A DNA stretch of 43,678 nucleotides, from assembly GCA_030765485.1 (NCBI GenBank), contig JAVCCR010000012.1, positions 1-43,678 of the forward strand, written 5' to 3'. Below, piece by piece: positions 1 through 8,645 of the stretch. Made by a program: the position numbers and the translations under genes. Source of the stretch: Candidatus Gygaella obscura (GTDB lineage Bacteria; Omnitrophota; Gorgyraeia; Gygaellales; Gygaellaceae). The notes beneath the pieces are model-generated. The model made no database searches and was not told the DNA's origin. It worked only from the letters and a program-made list of their open reading frames with translations. Positions within the stretch are counted from its first letter, which is position 1; every line of letters begins with the position of its first letter.

Positions 1-92
1 ATCATTGCGTCTGCGTAATCGGGATTACGCTCTAATAACTGCTCAAAGAATTTAATTTGATAATTTAGATCTCTACTGGTTTCTTTCTTCAC
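1..92 (-). CDS. 5' end of a TPR-like gene, cut by the window edge
   Basis: A GTG at 90-92, seven bases after AAGG at the end of the lipoprotein gene, opens a frame that stays open to base 1: about 30 codons reading 'KKETSRDLNYQIKFFEQLL' then 'ERNPDYADA'. The helix and 'NPDYADA' pattern is that of a tetratricopeptide repeat. The GTG lies 4 nt downstream of the lipoprotein stop, consistent with one operon. It is absent from the ORF track because it is truncated. Confidence 0.7.
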   Translation of the reverse strand, partial: MKKETSRDLNYQIKFFEQLLERNPDYADAM

Positions 93-96
93 AAAT

Positions 97-2436
97 TTAC
101 CTTTTCTCTAAAATTACCCTCTGATCTACTTTTTTAGCCAGTGCCTCTAAAGAATTCTTAAACTCGCTATATTGTTCTGTATTGACAATCGAGGTCTTAT
201 TAACTTTAGTTTGACTAAAATATAACTTTTGTCCTTTTACCTCATAGCAATTGGTAAAATATAGCCACTCATTATCAAATTGTGTATTTTCTGGAACATA
301 TTTAATTTTATACTTCTGTGGAATCTCTACGCTAAATATAATTTCTTTTTTATAAGGAAGGCTCAAATCCAATGGATAACGCCTTTCATTCTTAGCGACA
401 AGAGAAGTGTCTATATGGCTAAATAAAGGCAGTATCCTAGCTGGACCGGATTTAGTCAAATAATGGGCGCCTTTAAAATTATACTTAAGCTCTACGGGCT
501 TACCTAACTTTTCTAAATTAACAATTTTATAATCTTCCAGCTGCGCCGCAATGCTTATATCCTGAATACTTTCCTGCAGAAATTCTTCTATCAACTGCGG
601 AGGTGTATATTTTAACCAATAACGCTGTCCTTGATCAAAAAATCCTGAAGAAATAACTTTTCTTGATGCAACTATGCTTTCATCATGATTAATCTTAATA
701 TTCAACTCTTTATAAATAGAATTTTTATCACTTTGAAACTGCGGCGTTTTCATAAGAATAAACTCTTTATCTTTAAACAACATGACAGTTCTATCCTGAT
801 CGCCTCCGGGCAAATCACCAAAAGAACAAGTCTGAGCAGTAGGATCAATAAACGTATATGTCCCGTCAATCAACTCCACAGCTGCTATGGCATGATTAAA
901 AAGAAGAATAGGAAAATCTTTTGGTAATTCCGGCAATTTTTTTGTTCCGATTAAAACTGGATAAGCCTTAATTCCAGCTTCTTTCAACATAGTAATCAAC
1001 AGTATTACCTGGTCCTTACAATCTCCGTACTTATTCTGATATATCTCCTGTGCCTGATGCGGTTCATAGCCAGCCTGGCCGTATTCAACTGCAACATAAC
1101 GAATCTTCTCGCTGCAGAAATGGGCAATCGCTTCTGCTTTTTCGCTATCATGCGTTTTATCCTTAATTAACTCTTTTACCTTTTGTTTTATATGGTTATC
1201 GGCAACCATCTTATCTTTAGCTAAATCCCACCACCAGTCATAAATCTGCTGCCATGAATCAAAATTGGAAACTAAAAAAATCGGATTAACCCAACTATAC
1301 GGAACCATATTTGATTCCGGTAATATCTGAGGGATATCTGAAAAATCCCACCTATAAACATTATTTTCTCCTATGGCCTCAACAAAAGGTTCCATCTGAG
1401 CGTTAAAAATGTTATATTTATCATTTATTGTTTTAATATTTATACCGCGATCTTTCGGAACGACAAGTGAAAATCCCGCCTTTATTATAGGATCGGATTC
1501 CTGCAAAGAATAATTAACCGTAAATTTATCCTCATCAATCAACTTATGACGTTTAATCGTAGCCTTATATTCAATTATAGAGCCTTCCATTACCTCGGGC
1601 ATAGAAATTATCCTTACACGGGCATTACTATATAAAGGAAAATTAAGATAACGCGAAACATCTCTTATGTTCTTTTTCCCTACAGTTACTACAGTTGAAT
1701 CCGGCTTTATCGTGCGCGCAAACTCAAGTTCAACCTGTTCATATGTGGAGTCATACCCTATCTCGATTTCTGACATACTTTCTTTACCGCGATCATTAAG
1801 AATCTTGGCAACAACATAAAACTCTATCTGAGAAGTATTATCAGAAAAGATCTGCATTTTCTCATCAACAAAAACTACCGCTCCGGCCTGAGGATATTTT
1901 TTTTCATCAGCATCTGCAAGTAATTCATAAACTTCACCTCTCTCATCACTTACAAAAGAATGCTGGGTATTAGAATTAATTATAGAAATTCTCAGTTTTG
2001 CCTCTGGCATATAAAACTCATCTTTAATCTTAGCGTAAATATTTATTGCCTGATCGAAAAGATTAAGTTTCTCGCAAGTAAGGCCATAAAAATAAAGATA
2101 TTCCCCATCATCAAATTCGCCTAAAGAATCAAAAAGCGCCAATGCCTTTGTAAAATCTGCTTGTTTGTAATAAGTATAAGCCAGCAGGATTGTAGCGTCT
2201 TCCAGCTTGGCCTTAGATAAAAACTCTTTCGCTAAATCAAAATCTCCGTGAGTATAATATAATTTCCCTAATTTGAATTTAATAGTATCACTATCAGGAT
2301 CATCTTTAATCTTGGCTTCGTAAATCTTTATTGCTCTTTGATAGAAAAAATTACTTATTTTGGAATGTGTCTGGGCAAGATCCAATTCGCATCCGGAAAA
2401 CATTAAGAAAACAACTAAAATAAAGATTCTTTTCAT
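97..2436 (-). CDS. Lipoprotein with TPR, DUF3857 and transglutaminase-like domains
   Basis: The ORF track begins at 2481 inside the exonuclease gene. The ATG at 2434-2436 gives a lipoprotein signal 'MKRIFILVVFLMFSGC' with Cys16 as the lipid site, and AAAGG lies upstream. TPR-like helices follow to about residue 150, then DUF3857 (about 170-365) and a transglutaminase-like fold with the Cys in 'YGDCKDQVILLITMLKEAG' near 472, the His in 'FNHAIAAVEL' and the Asp in 'FIDPTA'. A C-terminal beta domain ends the protein. The triad is intact. It is probably anchored to a membrane facing the periplasm; its substrate is unknown. Confidence 0.9.
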   Translation of the reverse strand: MKRIFILVVFLMFSGCELDLAQTHSKISNFFYQRAIKIYEAKIKDDPDSDTIKFKLGKLYYTHGDFDLAKEFLSKAKLEDATILLAYTYYKQADFTKALALFDSLGEFDDGEYLYFYGLTCEKLNLFDQAINIYAKIKDEFYMPEAKLRISIINSNTQHSFVSDERGEVYELLADADEKKYPQAGAVVFVDEKMQIFSDNTSQIEFYVVAKILNDRGKESMSEIEIGYDSTYEQVELEFARTIKPDSTVVTVGKKNIRDVSRYLNFPLYSNARVRIISMPEVMEGSIIEYKATIKRHKLIDEDKFTVNYSLQESDPIIKAGFSLVVPKDRGINIKTINDKYNIFNAQMEPFVEAIGENNVYRWDFSDIPQILPESNMVPYSWVNPIFLVSNFDSWQQIYDWWWDLAKDKMVADNHIKQKVKELIKDKTHDSEKAEAIAHFCSEKIRYVAVEYGQAGYEPHQAQEIYQNKYGDCKDQVILLITMLKEAGIKAYPVLIGTKKLPELPKDFPILLFNHAIAAVELIDGTYTFIDPTAQTCSFGDLPGGDQDRTVMLFKDKEFILMKTPQFQSDKNSIYKELNIKINHDESIVASRKVISSGFFDQGQRYWLKYTPPQLIEEFLQESIQDISIAAQLEDYKIVNLEKLGKPVELKYNFKGAHYLTKSGPARILPLFSHIDTSLVAKNERRYPLDLSLPYKKEIIFSVEIPQKYKIKYVPENTQFDNEWLYFTNCYEVKGQKLYFSQTKVNKTSIVNTEQYSEFKNSLEALAKKVDQRVILEKR

Positions 2437-2449
2437 TATTTTTTTACCT

Positions 2450-3307
2450 TTATACTCTTTCCGAAATATTAACGTTTTCAACAGAAAGAATCTCTAAAAT
2501 TCCTTCAAGTTTAAAATTTCTACTATCTTTTCTTAAATAACAATATGCATTCAAATATTTTTGTGTACCTGCTTCAACAATCTCAATAGGTTTAATTAAG
2601 CGAGTTGTAACTTTATTATTTGAAGATGTAAAATATTTTATGTTTAATTTTAATTTTTCATCTATGGCTCTAGCTATCTGATCGATTTTGCGCTGATTGG
2701 TATTATTGATAAGCCCAGAGTTTTTACCAAAGAGATTGTGGATGTCTTCGAAATCCGTAAGATTGCTCTTTCTCAATTTGTTTAAAAGCAGCTCTAATAC
2801 TTTAACAGTTAACTCCACATCATCCATAGCTCTATGCTTTTGACTTGTTGCAATACCCATTGATTTTGAAAAATTAAGTAGCGAATGGCTTGTTAAATCA
2901 GGAAAAAGCTTTCTTGCTATCTTTAATACATCTATAATCGGCAATCTAAAATCAAGCGTCAAATCAATCAAACCTAATTCATTTTCAAGAAACCCTATAT
3001 CAAAACCAACATTGTATCCACAAAGACATGTCCCTTGAATAAACTCCAAGAAGCTAGGCAAAATCTTACCGCTTTCATTAGCGTCTTTTACCATGCTATC
3101 AGATATATGGTGGATATTATACGACCCTATCGGTATCGGCCTTAATGGATTAACCAAAGAATAGAATTTATCGATTGTTTTTCCCTGCTTTATCTTAACA
3201 GCAGCTATTTCACATATCTTATCACCTGTCTGAGAAAATAAACCAGTAGTCTCAACATCAAAAACACTAAACTCTATGTCGTTAATCGATTTCTTAACTG
3301 GCAACAT
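2450..3307 (-). CDS. DEDDh 3'-5' exonuclease (DnaQ-like) fused to a WYL domain
   Basis: The N-terminal domain (10-175) has the three exonuclease motifs: 'FDVETTG' (Asp, Glu), 'YNVGFDIGFLENEL' (Asp) and 'HRAMDDVELT' (His, Asp), like the DNA polymerase III epsilon family. Residues 205-285 match a WYL domain: 'IARAIDEKLKLNIKYFTSSNNK', 'TRLIKPIEIVEAG', 'YLNAYCYLRKDSRNFKLEGI'. WYL domains bind ligands or nucleic acid and often regulate DNA-damage or defence systems. The start is supported by GGAG eight bases upstream. This is unlikely to be the replicative proofreader because of the fusion and context. Confidence 0.87.
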   Translation of the reverse strand: MLPVKKSINDIEFSVFDVETTGLFSQTGDKICEIAAVKIKQGKTIDKFYSLVNPLRPIPIGSYNIHHISDSMVKDANESGKILPSFLEFIQGTCLCGYNVGFDIGFLENELGLIDLTLDFRLPIIDVLKIARKLFPDLTSHSLLNFSKSMGIATSQKHRAMDDVELTVKVLELLLNKLRKSNLTDFEDIHNLFGKNSGLINNTNQRKIDQIARAIDEKLKLNIKYFTSSNNKVTTRLIKPIEIVEAGTQKYLNAYCYLRKDSRNFKLEGILEILSVENVNISERV

Positions 3308-4184
3308 TAAAACTCTCCAGAAGTTCTATTGGTTTATAAGACAACTTTACTGCTTTTATATTTTTTAACCCTGAATCATCCATAGCATTTATATATTTAA
3401 ATTGACTTACTCCCTGGACAAAAGATTTAAATAAAAATTGCGCCAGACCTTTTATGGCTAAATCGGTTATTTCAAAAAGAACACAAAAAGTATGCCTGTT
3501 CAAAGGAAAACCAATCGTACATCCCCTTACTTGAGAATCAATTACTACTAATTTTACCACTAAATCGAGTTTTCGGAAATCCTTTAATGCTATTTTAAAT
3601 ACAGTGTAACTTTGTTTTAACATATCTCTATATATTGTATCCGTATGTTTCAGGCTGCGCCTGTAGGCCCAATCTTTATATAGCTGAGTGCAATCTCTGA
3701 AAAAACTATTCTTATAGTCAACTATATTAAAAGAGCTATTTTTCAAAAAATAATTTACGTTTGAACGTTTATGCTTTAAATAATCTCCCTTAAGAGAAAC
3801 CAAAGAAACCCTGTCATAAATATAATCTATGGATTTTAAAAACGCCCTATAACCAAAATCCTTATATATGGACAAATTAGTGTTTTCAACGTTTTCAATC
3901 CGCGAAAACTTTTTGTTTCTATTGTGTGAATCCATTATCTGGAAACAAAGATCTATAATTTGCCTGTTTATTTTTCCTAAAGGCTCTATATATAAAAACA
4001 TTCCGTATTCATCTTTGGCAAACAGACAAAAACAATTTTTTATAACGCAGTATTGAAATTTAAAAAAACTCTTCCATATATACACGTAAATAAAAGAATA
4101 TGCGCTTAGTCTATGCGGACAACGAAAAAGATGGTCTTCAAAAAGGCTTTTTTCTTTTAGGGTAAATTTTTTTAACTTGATCAT
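3294..4184 (-). CDS. DUF2156 (phosphatidylglycerol lysyltransferase C-terminal-like) protein
   Basis: The 296-aa protein has two GNAT-like halves typical of DUF2156: 'CPHRLSAYSFIYVYIWKSFF' and 'DEYGMFLYIEPLGK', then 'DYIYDRVSLVSLKGDYLKHKRSNVNYFLK' and a 'LFEITDLAIKGLAQFLFKSFV' end. Related domains in MprF transfer amino acids from aminoacyl-tRNA to lipids, but free-standing DUF2156 proteins are uncharacterised. The ORF track begins at a TTG; the next codon, ATG at 4182-4184, overlaps the YkgJ stop (TGATG) and is preferred. It overlaps the exonuclease gene by 14 nt. Confidence 0.82.
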   Translation of the reverse strand: MIKLKKFTLKEKSLFEDHLFRCPHRLSAYSFIYVYIWKSFFKFQYCVIKNCFCLFAKDEYGMFLYIEPLGKINRQIIDLCFQIMDSHNRNKKFSRIENVENTNLSIYKDFGYRAFLKSIDYIYDRVSLVSLKGDYLKHKRSNVNYFLKNSSFNIVDYKNSFFRDCTQLYKDWAYRRSLKHTDTIYRDMLKQSYTVFKIALKDFRKLDLVVKLVVIDSQVRGCTIGFPLNRHTFCVLFEITDLAIKGLAQFLFKSFVQGVSQFKYINAMDDSGLKNIKAVKLSYKPIELLESFNVAS

Positions 4185-4618
4185 CAAAAACTTAAGGAAT
4201 GGATAATCCGGATTCCTTCGGGATAAGAAATAAAAATATCACTCTTGTCTTTTAAAAAATCTTTTACTTCTTTTTTCTCGATAAAAGAAACCATATATTC
4301 AATTAGTCTCGTTAATTCTTCTGTTCCATAAATTTTCTTAACAAAACAGCATTCAGTATGTAGGGCTAGAAAGAACTTGTATCTATTCTTATGTAGCAAA
4401 AAAGGATATACCCGACAATCAAAAGGCCTATTTATATAATCACGGCACTTATTTAAAACCGGATCGAACATTTCGCAGATAAAATAATCATGATATTTCT
4501 GCGTTTTAATGCCGTATGGTGCCCATAAAGAACTTTCATCCTTAAACCTACAGCAACCATCGCAAGCTAAACAAACCTTTGAACCAGGGAAATTGCTTAA
4601 GTTGAACATAGTCCTCAC
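4184..4618 (-). CDS. YkgJ-family cysteine-cluster protein
   Basis: The 144-aa protein has the zinc/iron-chelating cluster pattern of the YkgJ (UPF0153) family: 'CLACDGCCRF' at residues 16-25, then 'ICEMFDP', 'KCRDYINRPFDCRVYPF' with the typical RPxxCRxYP ending. The start is a GTG overlapping the previous TGA (GTGA); an ATG at 4609 with GAGG upstream is an alternative. The bound metal and function are unknown. Confidence 0.87.
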   Translation of the reverse strand: MRTMFNLSNFPGSKVCLACDGCCRFKDESSLWAPYGIKTQKYHDYFICEMFDPVLNKCRDYINRPFDCRVYPFLLHKNRYKFFLALHTECCFVKKIYGTEELTRLIEYMVSFIEKKEVKDFLKDKSDIFISYPEGIRIIHSLSF

Positions 4619-5034
4619 TCACCTACAATTTGAACTATAATTTCCCGACTGCGGGATCTATTATCAAAATCAATTAAAATAATCTGCTGCCAGGTTCCTA
4701 GATTCAACGCTTTGCCAGAAAATGAAAAACTTTTTGACGTACCTATAAATGATGAACGCACATGCGCATGTCCATTTCCATCTGCCCATGCAACATTGTG
4801 ATGATAGCTATGACTTTGTGGAATTATTTTTTGAAAAAAGTCTTTGAGGTCTTTTACAAGCCCAGGTTCATATTCACAAGTAGTAATTGCTGCAGTAGAA
4901 CCAGCTATAGAAACATTAATTAATCCGTCGTCAATTCCTAATGTGCTTAAAAAACCCTGCACCTTTTCGGTAATATCAATTATATCCGTATCGCCTTTTG
5001 TGCAAACGGTAAATCTTTTAGTTACAACTGACAT
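4615..5034 (-). CDS. YjbQ/UPF0047 family protein (second paralogue)
   Basis: The 139-aa protein matches UPF0047: 'VCTKGDTDIIDITEKVQGFL', 'NVSIAGSTAAITTCEYEPG', 'DGNGHAHVRSSFIG' with the conserved His, and 'LGTWQQIILIDFDNRSRSREI'. It shares the layout but few exact residues with the copy at 28858-29259; for example TTCEYEPG replaces TINENADP, so the two are old paralogues. It lies 1 nt after the tRNA-binding protein. Biochemical function is unsettled for the family. Confidence 0.88.
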   Translation of the reverse strand: MSVVTKRFTVCTKGDTDIIDITEKVQGFLSTLGIDDGLINVSIAGSTAAITTCEYEPGLVKDLKDFFQKIIPQSHSYHHNVAWADGNGHAHVRSSFIGTSKSFSFSGKALNLGTWQQIILIDFDNRSRSREIIVQIVGE

Positions 5035-5035
5035 T

Positions 5036-5356
5036 TCACTTTACTATGCTTCCCAATTTTAACTCTCTATCAGGAGAAAGTATAGAAATTCCTGTTTCGT
5101 CCGACGCAGCCAAAAGCATTCCTTCGCTTTTAACTCCTCTTATTTCAGCTGACTCAAGATTAGCAATAACCACAATTTGCCTATTGATAAGCTCTTCCTC
5201 TCTGTAACCTGATTTTATACCTGCAACAATCTGACGCGTACAATCTCCCAAATCGATCTTTAATACAAATAACCTATCCGCATTAGAATGAGGAATAACC
5301 TCAATAATCTTCGCTATTCTAAGCTCAAGTTTTTTAAAATCTTCTATGCTGGCCAT
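5036..5356 (-). CDS. Stand-alone tRNA-binding domain protein (MetRS beta/Trbp111-like)
   Basis: The track start at 5470 lies inside purC. The ATG at 5354-5356, 8 nt after the purC stop, gives the usual 106 aa: MASIEDFKKLELRIAKI. The OB-fold tRNA-binding domain is clear: 'HSNADRLFVLKIDLGD', 'RQIVAGIKSGY', 'VIANLESAEIRGVKSEGMLLAA'. The family includes the C-terminal dimerisation domain of methionyl-tRNA synthetase and CsaA/Trbp111. It may supply this function to a shorter MetRS encoded elsewhere. The start has no Shine-Dalgarno sequence. Confidence 0.9.
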   Translation of the reverse strand: MASIEDFKKLELRIAKIIEVIPHSNADRLFVLKIDLGDCTRQIVAGIKSGYREEELINRQIVVIANLESAEIRGVKSEGMLLAASDETGISILSPDRELKLGSIVK

Positions 5357-5364
5357 GGGGAGGT

Positions 5365-6255
5365 TTAAAGTTTTTTTCCGGTAAGGGTTAATGCTGCTTC
5401 TTTGTATTTCTGGCTGGTTTTCTCTATAATCTCTTCTGGCAACTGCGGCGCAGGAGGGGTTTTGTCCCAATCTAACGTCTCCAAATAGTCCCTAACAAAC
5501 TGTTTATCAAAGCTCAATTGGGCAACTCCAGGATTATAGCTATCCTTTGGCCAGAACCGAGAAGAGTCAGGAGTTAAGACTTCATCAATTAAGATTATCT
5601 GATTATCATTTAAACCAAATTCAAATTTTGTATCAGCGATAATTATTCCCTGTTTATCTGCATATTCGCCTGCTTTTTTATAAATCTGGACGCTTGCCTG
5701 TTTTATTTGCTCAGTAGTTTCTTTTCCTAGACTTTGCTCAACCGCTGTTGTAGTTATATTTATATCATGTCCTGCTTCTGCTTTAGTAGAAGGGGTAAAA
5801 ATAATCTCAGGCAGCTTATCAGACTGTTTTAACCCTGAGGGGAGTTTGATACCGCAAACGCTTCCTGTTTTTAAATAATCTTTCCAACCCGAGCCTGACA
5901 AATAGCCTCTTACTATGCACTCAACAGACAAAGGAAAGCTTTTTTTAACAACCATCGAACGTCCATTTAAAATATCTGAATATTTCTTTAAGCTATCGGG
6001 ATATTCATTGACATCACCGGTTAAAAAATGATTAGGTATTATATCTTTTAAAAAATCAAACCAGAATATTGATATAGCGGTAAGGACATCTCCTTTGTAT
6101 GGAATCCCACTGGGCAAAACCACATCAAAACAAGATATCCTGTCTGTCGAGACAATCAAAAGCTTATCTTCCAAATCATACACATCTCGCACCTTACCAC
6201 GTCGGAATAATTTTAAATCTTTAAAATCTGTTTTTAACAAAACTTCTTTTTTCAT
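5365..6255 (-). CDS. purC: SAICAR synthetase (phosphoribosylaminoimidazole-succinocarboxamide synthase)
   Basis: PurC joins CAIR and aspartate with ATP in purine synthesis. The 296-aa protein shows '[29 protein letters not shown]', '[20 protein letters not shown]', 'IADTKFEFG' and '[15 protein letters not shown]', all family signatures. It is the longer, about 295-aa form. The start overlaps pckG (ATGA). No other pur genes are in the window, so this one is separated from its pathway. Confidence 0.97.
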   Translation of the reverse strand: MKKEVLLKTDFKDLKLFRRGKVRDVYDLEDKLLIVSTDRISCFDVVLPSGIPYKGDVLTAISIFWFDFLKDIIPNHFLTGDVNEYPDSLKKYSDILNGRSMVVKKSFPLSVECIVRGYLSGSGWKDYLKTGSVCGIKLPSGLKQSDKLPEIIFTPSTKAEAGHDINITTTAVEQSLGKETTEQIKQASVQIYKKAGEYADKQGIIIADTKFEFGLNDNQIILIDEVLTPDSSRFWPKDSYNPGVAQLSFDKQFVRDYLETLDWDKTPPAPQLPEEIIEKTSQKYKEAALTLTGKKL

Positions 6256-8030
6256 TTCAAATTTAATCTTTTAACGAGATTTTTAAGCTCGACTGAAAGT
6301 TCCTGCGACAGATCATTCTTGAATCTTAAAAAGAATTTATCAATATCTTTTGTTTCTGCCAACCAGTCTTTTTTGTTTATCTTAAAAAGCTGTTCCATAT
6401 CTTTTTTTGATATTTTTAAACCTGTTAAATCTATATCTTTTATAAATGGAGTATTGCCGATAGGTGTTTTACGCGCACCTACCTTATTATTACAGCGATC
6501 CAAAATCCATTCTAAAATGCGTAAATTCTCGCCAAACCCAGGCCATAAAAACTTACCTTTTTTATTTGTTCTAAACCAATTTACATGAAAAATCTTCGGC
6601 GGCTTCTTTAAGCGCTTCCCGAAGCGCAACCAATGCTTAAAATAATCTGCCATATTGTAACCACAAAACGGTAGCATTGCCATGGGATCACGCCTTACTT
6701 CGCCTACCTTACCAACCTGTGCAGCGGTTCGTTCTGATGCCATGGTTGAACCAACAAAAACACCATGTTGCCAGTTAAAAGCCTCATATATTAAAGGTGC
6801 GAGATGAGCTCTTCTCCCTCCGAAAACAATCGCTGAAATTGGTACTCCGTGATGCTGATCCAATCTAAAAGAAGCAGAAGAACAATTAGCAATCGGGGAA
6901 GTAAATCTACTATTAGGATGTGCGCCAAGTATAGGTTTTCCAGAAACATCTTTCATTCCCGGCTTCCACGGTCTTCCCTGCCAATCTATACCCTTTTCCG
7001 GAGCAGCTTCATCTTTACCTTCCCACCATACGTTTTTATCTGGAGCAAAAAGCACATTAGTAAAAATAGTGTCTTTTCTAATTGTTTCCATCATCACGGG
7101 ATTAGTTTTTAAGTTTGTTCCGGGAGCAACACCAAAAAGTCCATCCTCTGGATTTATAGCCCACAAGGCTCCATCGCTATCAATACGCATCCAAGCTATA
7201 TCATCTCCTACTGTCCAGATACGATAACCTTTTCTTTTCAAACCTTCAGGGGGGATAAGCATAGCAAGATTAGTTTTTCCACAGGCACTGGGAAAAGCCG
7301 CGGCAATATATTCAATATGCCCGTTGGGTTCTTCTATCCCCATAATAAGCATATGCTCGGCCAACCATCCTTCACGATGAGCATGGAAACTTGCTATCCT
7401 AAGCGCCAGACATTTTTTACCTAATAAAACATTACCGCCATAACCGGAACCAACGCTCCAGATTGCGTTATCCTCAGGAAAATGCAAAATAAGACGCCTT
7501 GCTATATCAAGATCAGCCTTTGAATGAAGACACTTGGTAAAAATTTGGATCTTTTTTAAATATTCTAGAACATCATTGCCGACTCTGGTCATAATCAACA
7601 TATTTAAAACTACGTATATTGAATCCGTCAGCTCTACTCCGATTTTACTAAACTCCGAACCTACAGGCCCCATAGAAAAAGGAATAACATACAACGTTCT
7701 CCCTTTCATCGCTCCATTAAAAATCTCTGAAGCCTTATTGTAGGCATCCTTTGGCAGCATCCAGTTATTATTCGGACCGGCATCGCGTTTTCTTTTAGTG
7801 CATATAAAAGTCAGATGTTCTGTTCTAGCAACGTCATTAACCGCAGTCCGATGCAAAAAACACCCAGGAAGCTTTCTTTTGTTTAACGCAGTAATTTCTC
7901 CTGTAGCGCAGGCCTTTTGCTGCAATTCTTTTTTTTGCTTTTTTGTTCCGTCAATCCACACAATATTGTCAGGCTGACAAAGAATTGCACATTTATCTAT
8001 CCATGATTTAAGTTTATGTAGTTTATCCAT
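6252..8030 (-). CDS. pckG: Phosphoenolpyruvate carboxykinase (GTP)
   Basis: PckG interconverts oxaloacetate plus GTP with PEP, CO2 and GDP at the start of gluconeogenesis, or in anaplerotic CO2 fixation. The 592-aa length and the P-loop '[13 protein letters not shown]' near residue 247 (with the reactive Cys of GTP-type enzymes) identify the GTP form. '[18 protein letters not shown]' and the C-terminal '[17 protein letters not shown]' support this. The stop overlaps the purC start by four bases. It heads a run of nine co-directional genes reaching the window's left edge. Confidence 0.97.
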   Translation of the reverse strand: MDKLHKLKSWIDKCAILCQPDNIVWIDGTKKQKKELQQKACATGEITALNKRKLPGCFLHRTAVNDVARTEHLTFICTKRKRDAGPNNNWMLPKDAYNKASEIFNGAMKGRTLYVIPFSMGPVGSEFSKIGVELTDSIYVVLNMLIMTRVGNDVLEYLKKIQIFTKCLHSKADLDIARRLILHFPEDNAIWSVGSGYGGNVLLGKKCLALRIASFHAHREGWLAEHMLIMGIEEPNGHIEYIAAAFPSACGKTNLAMLIPPEGLKRKGYRIWTVGDDIAWMRIDSDGALWAINPEDGLFGVAPGTNLKTNPVMMETIRKDTIFTNVLFAPDKNVWWEGKDEAAPEKGIDWQGRPWKPGMKDVSGKPILGAHPNSRFTSPIANCSSASFRLDQHHGVPISAIVFGGRRAHLAPLIYEAFNWQHGVFVGSTMASERTAAQVGKVGEVRRDPMAMLPFCGYNMADYFKHWLRFGKRLKKPPKIFHVNWFRTNKKGKFLWPGFGENLRILEWILDRCNNKVGARKTPIGNTPFIKDIDLTGLKISKKDMEQLFKINKKDWLAETKDIDKFFLRFKNDLSQELSVELKNLVKRLNLK

Positions 8031-8037
8031 AATTATT

Positions 8038-8043
8038 ATTATA
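8038..8043 (-). promoter_or_regulatory. -10 box directly upstream of pckG, implying a leaderless mRNA
   Basis: A perfect TATAAT lies 7 nt before the pckG ATG on the minus strand. No good -35 was found, and there is no Shine-Dalgarno in the AT-only spacer. The upstream terminator means pckG needs its own promoter. Transcription would then start at or within a base or two of the ATG. Confidence 0.5.
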
Positions 8044-8081
8044 AGTTAACATATACTCGAAGCTAAATCAAAGGTTTTATT

Positions 8082-8117
8082 AAAAAACAGGCTCGATGCA
8101 AAATAATGCCCGAGCCT
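8082..8117 (-). terminator. Intrinsic terminator of the cold-shock gene
   Basis: The minus strand reads AGGCTCG, a 15-nt loop region, CGAGCCT, then G and six T. The 7-bp GC-rich stem (8089-8117) plus the U-tract lie 17 nt after the stop codon. It separates the cold-shock unit from pckG. Confidence 0.9.
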
Positions 8118-8133
8118 ATCTATTTATTCTCTC

Positions 8134-8337
8134 TTATACCTTGACTACATTGACTGCATGTTCGCCTTTTGGACCTTGTTCAACATCAAATTCAACAGCA
8201 TCTCCTTCATTCAAGGTCTTATAACCGTCACCAGATATCGACTTGTAATGAACAAAAACGTCGCTTCCGGATTCAAGGGTAGCAAATCCATAACCTTTTT
8301 TGTTATTGAACCACTTAATTTTACCTTTTGTTGCCAC
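8134..8337 (-). CDS. Cold-shock protein (CspA family)
   Basis: The 67-aa protein is a single cold-shock domain that binds single-stranded RNA and DNA and melts RNA structure. RNP1 'KGYGFA' is at residues 14-19 and RNP2 'VFVHY' at 27-31. The start codon is GTG (8335-8337), with a strong AAAGGAG seven bases upstream. It is a single-gene unit with its own promoter, a long leader and a terminator. Confidence 0.96.
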   Translation of the reverse strand: MATKGKIKWFNNKKGYGFATLESGSDVFVHYKSISGDGYKTLNEGDAVEFDVEQGPKGEHAVNVVKV

Positions 8338-8359
8338 TGCTTTCTCCTTTCAACATCTT

Positions 8360-8412
8360 ATCTCTGCTAACTAAACAAAAGCCACAAGACTCAGAGATCC
8401 AGCCTTACGGCT
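8360..8412 (-). promoter_or_regulatory. Structured 5' leader of the cold-shock mRNA
   Basis: Two helices can form in the leader RNA: a short hairpin 'AGCC GUAA GGCU' with a GNRA-type tetraloop (8401-8412), and a 7-bp stem 'AUCUCUG' with 'CAGAGAU' (8392-8398 and 8360-8366) around a 25-nt loop. A 'GGCUU' inside that loop could instead pair with the 'AAGCC' of the first hairpin, so two folds compete. Temperature-dependent folding is known for cspA-type leaders; for this one it is inference. Confidence 0.5.
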
Positions 8413-8440
8413 TGTAATTCTTATTACTTATTACAATTTA

Positions 8441-8468
8441 ATAATAACATAGCAGCCTATCTTGTCAA
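8441..8468 (-). promoter_or_regulatory. Promoter of the cold-shock gene
   Basis: Minus-strand TTGACA (8463-8468) and TATTAT (8441-8446, 5/6) are 16 bases apart. The predicted start near 8434 gives a leader of about 97 nt before the GTG of the cold-shock gene. Confidence 0.75.
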
Positions 8469-8512
8469 CTCAATTTTATGTAACTAACCTTATAAAAACA
8501 ACTTTAAATATT

Positions 8513-8591
8513 TGGCGGGCCCGACGAGATTTGAACTCGCGGTCTTCAGATCGACAATCTGACGTGCTGAACCAGACTGCACCACGGGCCC
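8513..8591 (-). tRNA. tRNA-Asp (anticodon GTC)
   Basis: The acceptor GGGCCCG pairs with CGGGCCC. The anticodon arm is 'TCAGA TTGTCGA TCTGA' with GTC at positions 34-36 (Asp), and the T loop is 'TTCAAAT'. The discriminator is G, as expected for aspartate identity. An encoded CCA (8513-8515) is included. Confidence 0.96.
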
Positions 8592-8604
8592 CAAAAGTAA
8601 AGTA

Positions 8605-8642
8605 ATTGTATCTTAAAAAGCTTCCCTTAGCAAGCTCTTTTT
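8605..8642 (-). promoter_or_regulatory. Spacer hairpin and probable promoter of tRNA-Asp
   Basis: An imperfect inverted repeat (8615-8642, 'AAAAAG-AGCTT' against 'AAGCTTTTT') lies between the two tRNAs and could terminate or process the tRNA-Val transcript. Overlapping it on the minus strand, TTGCTA (8628-8633, 4/6) and TACAAT (8605-8610, 5/6) are 17 bases apart. TACAAT ends 13 nt before tRNA-Asp, much like the tRNA-Val layout. Either reading is plausible. Confidence 0.5.
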
Positions 8643-8645
8643 AAA

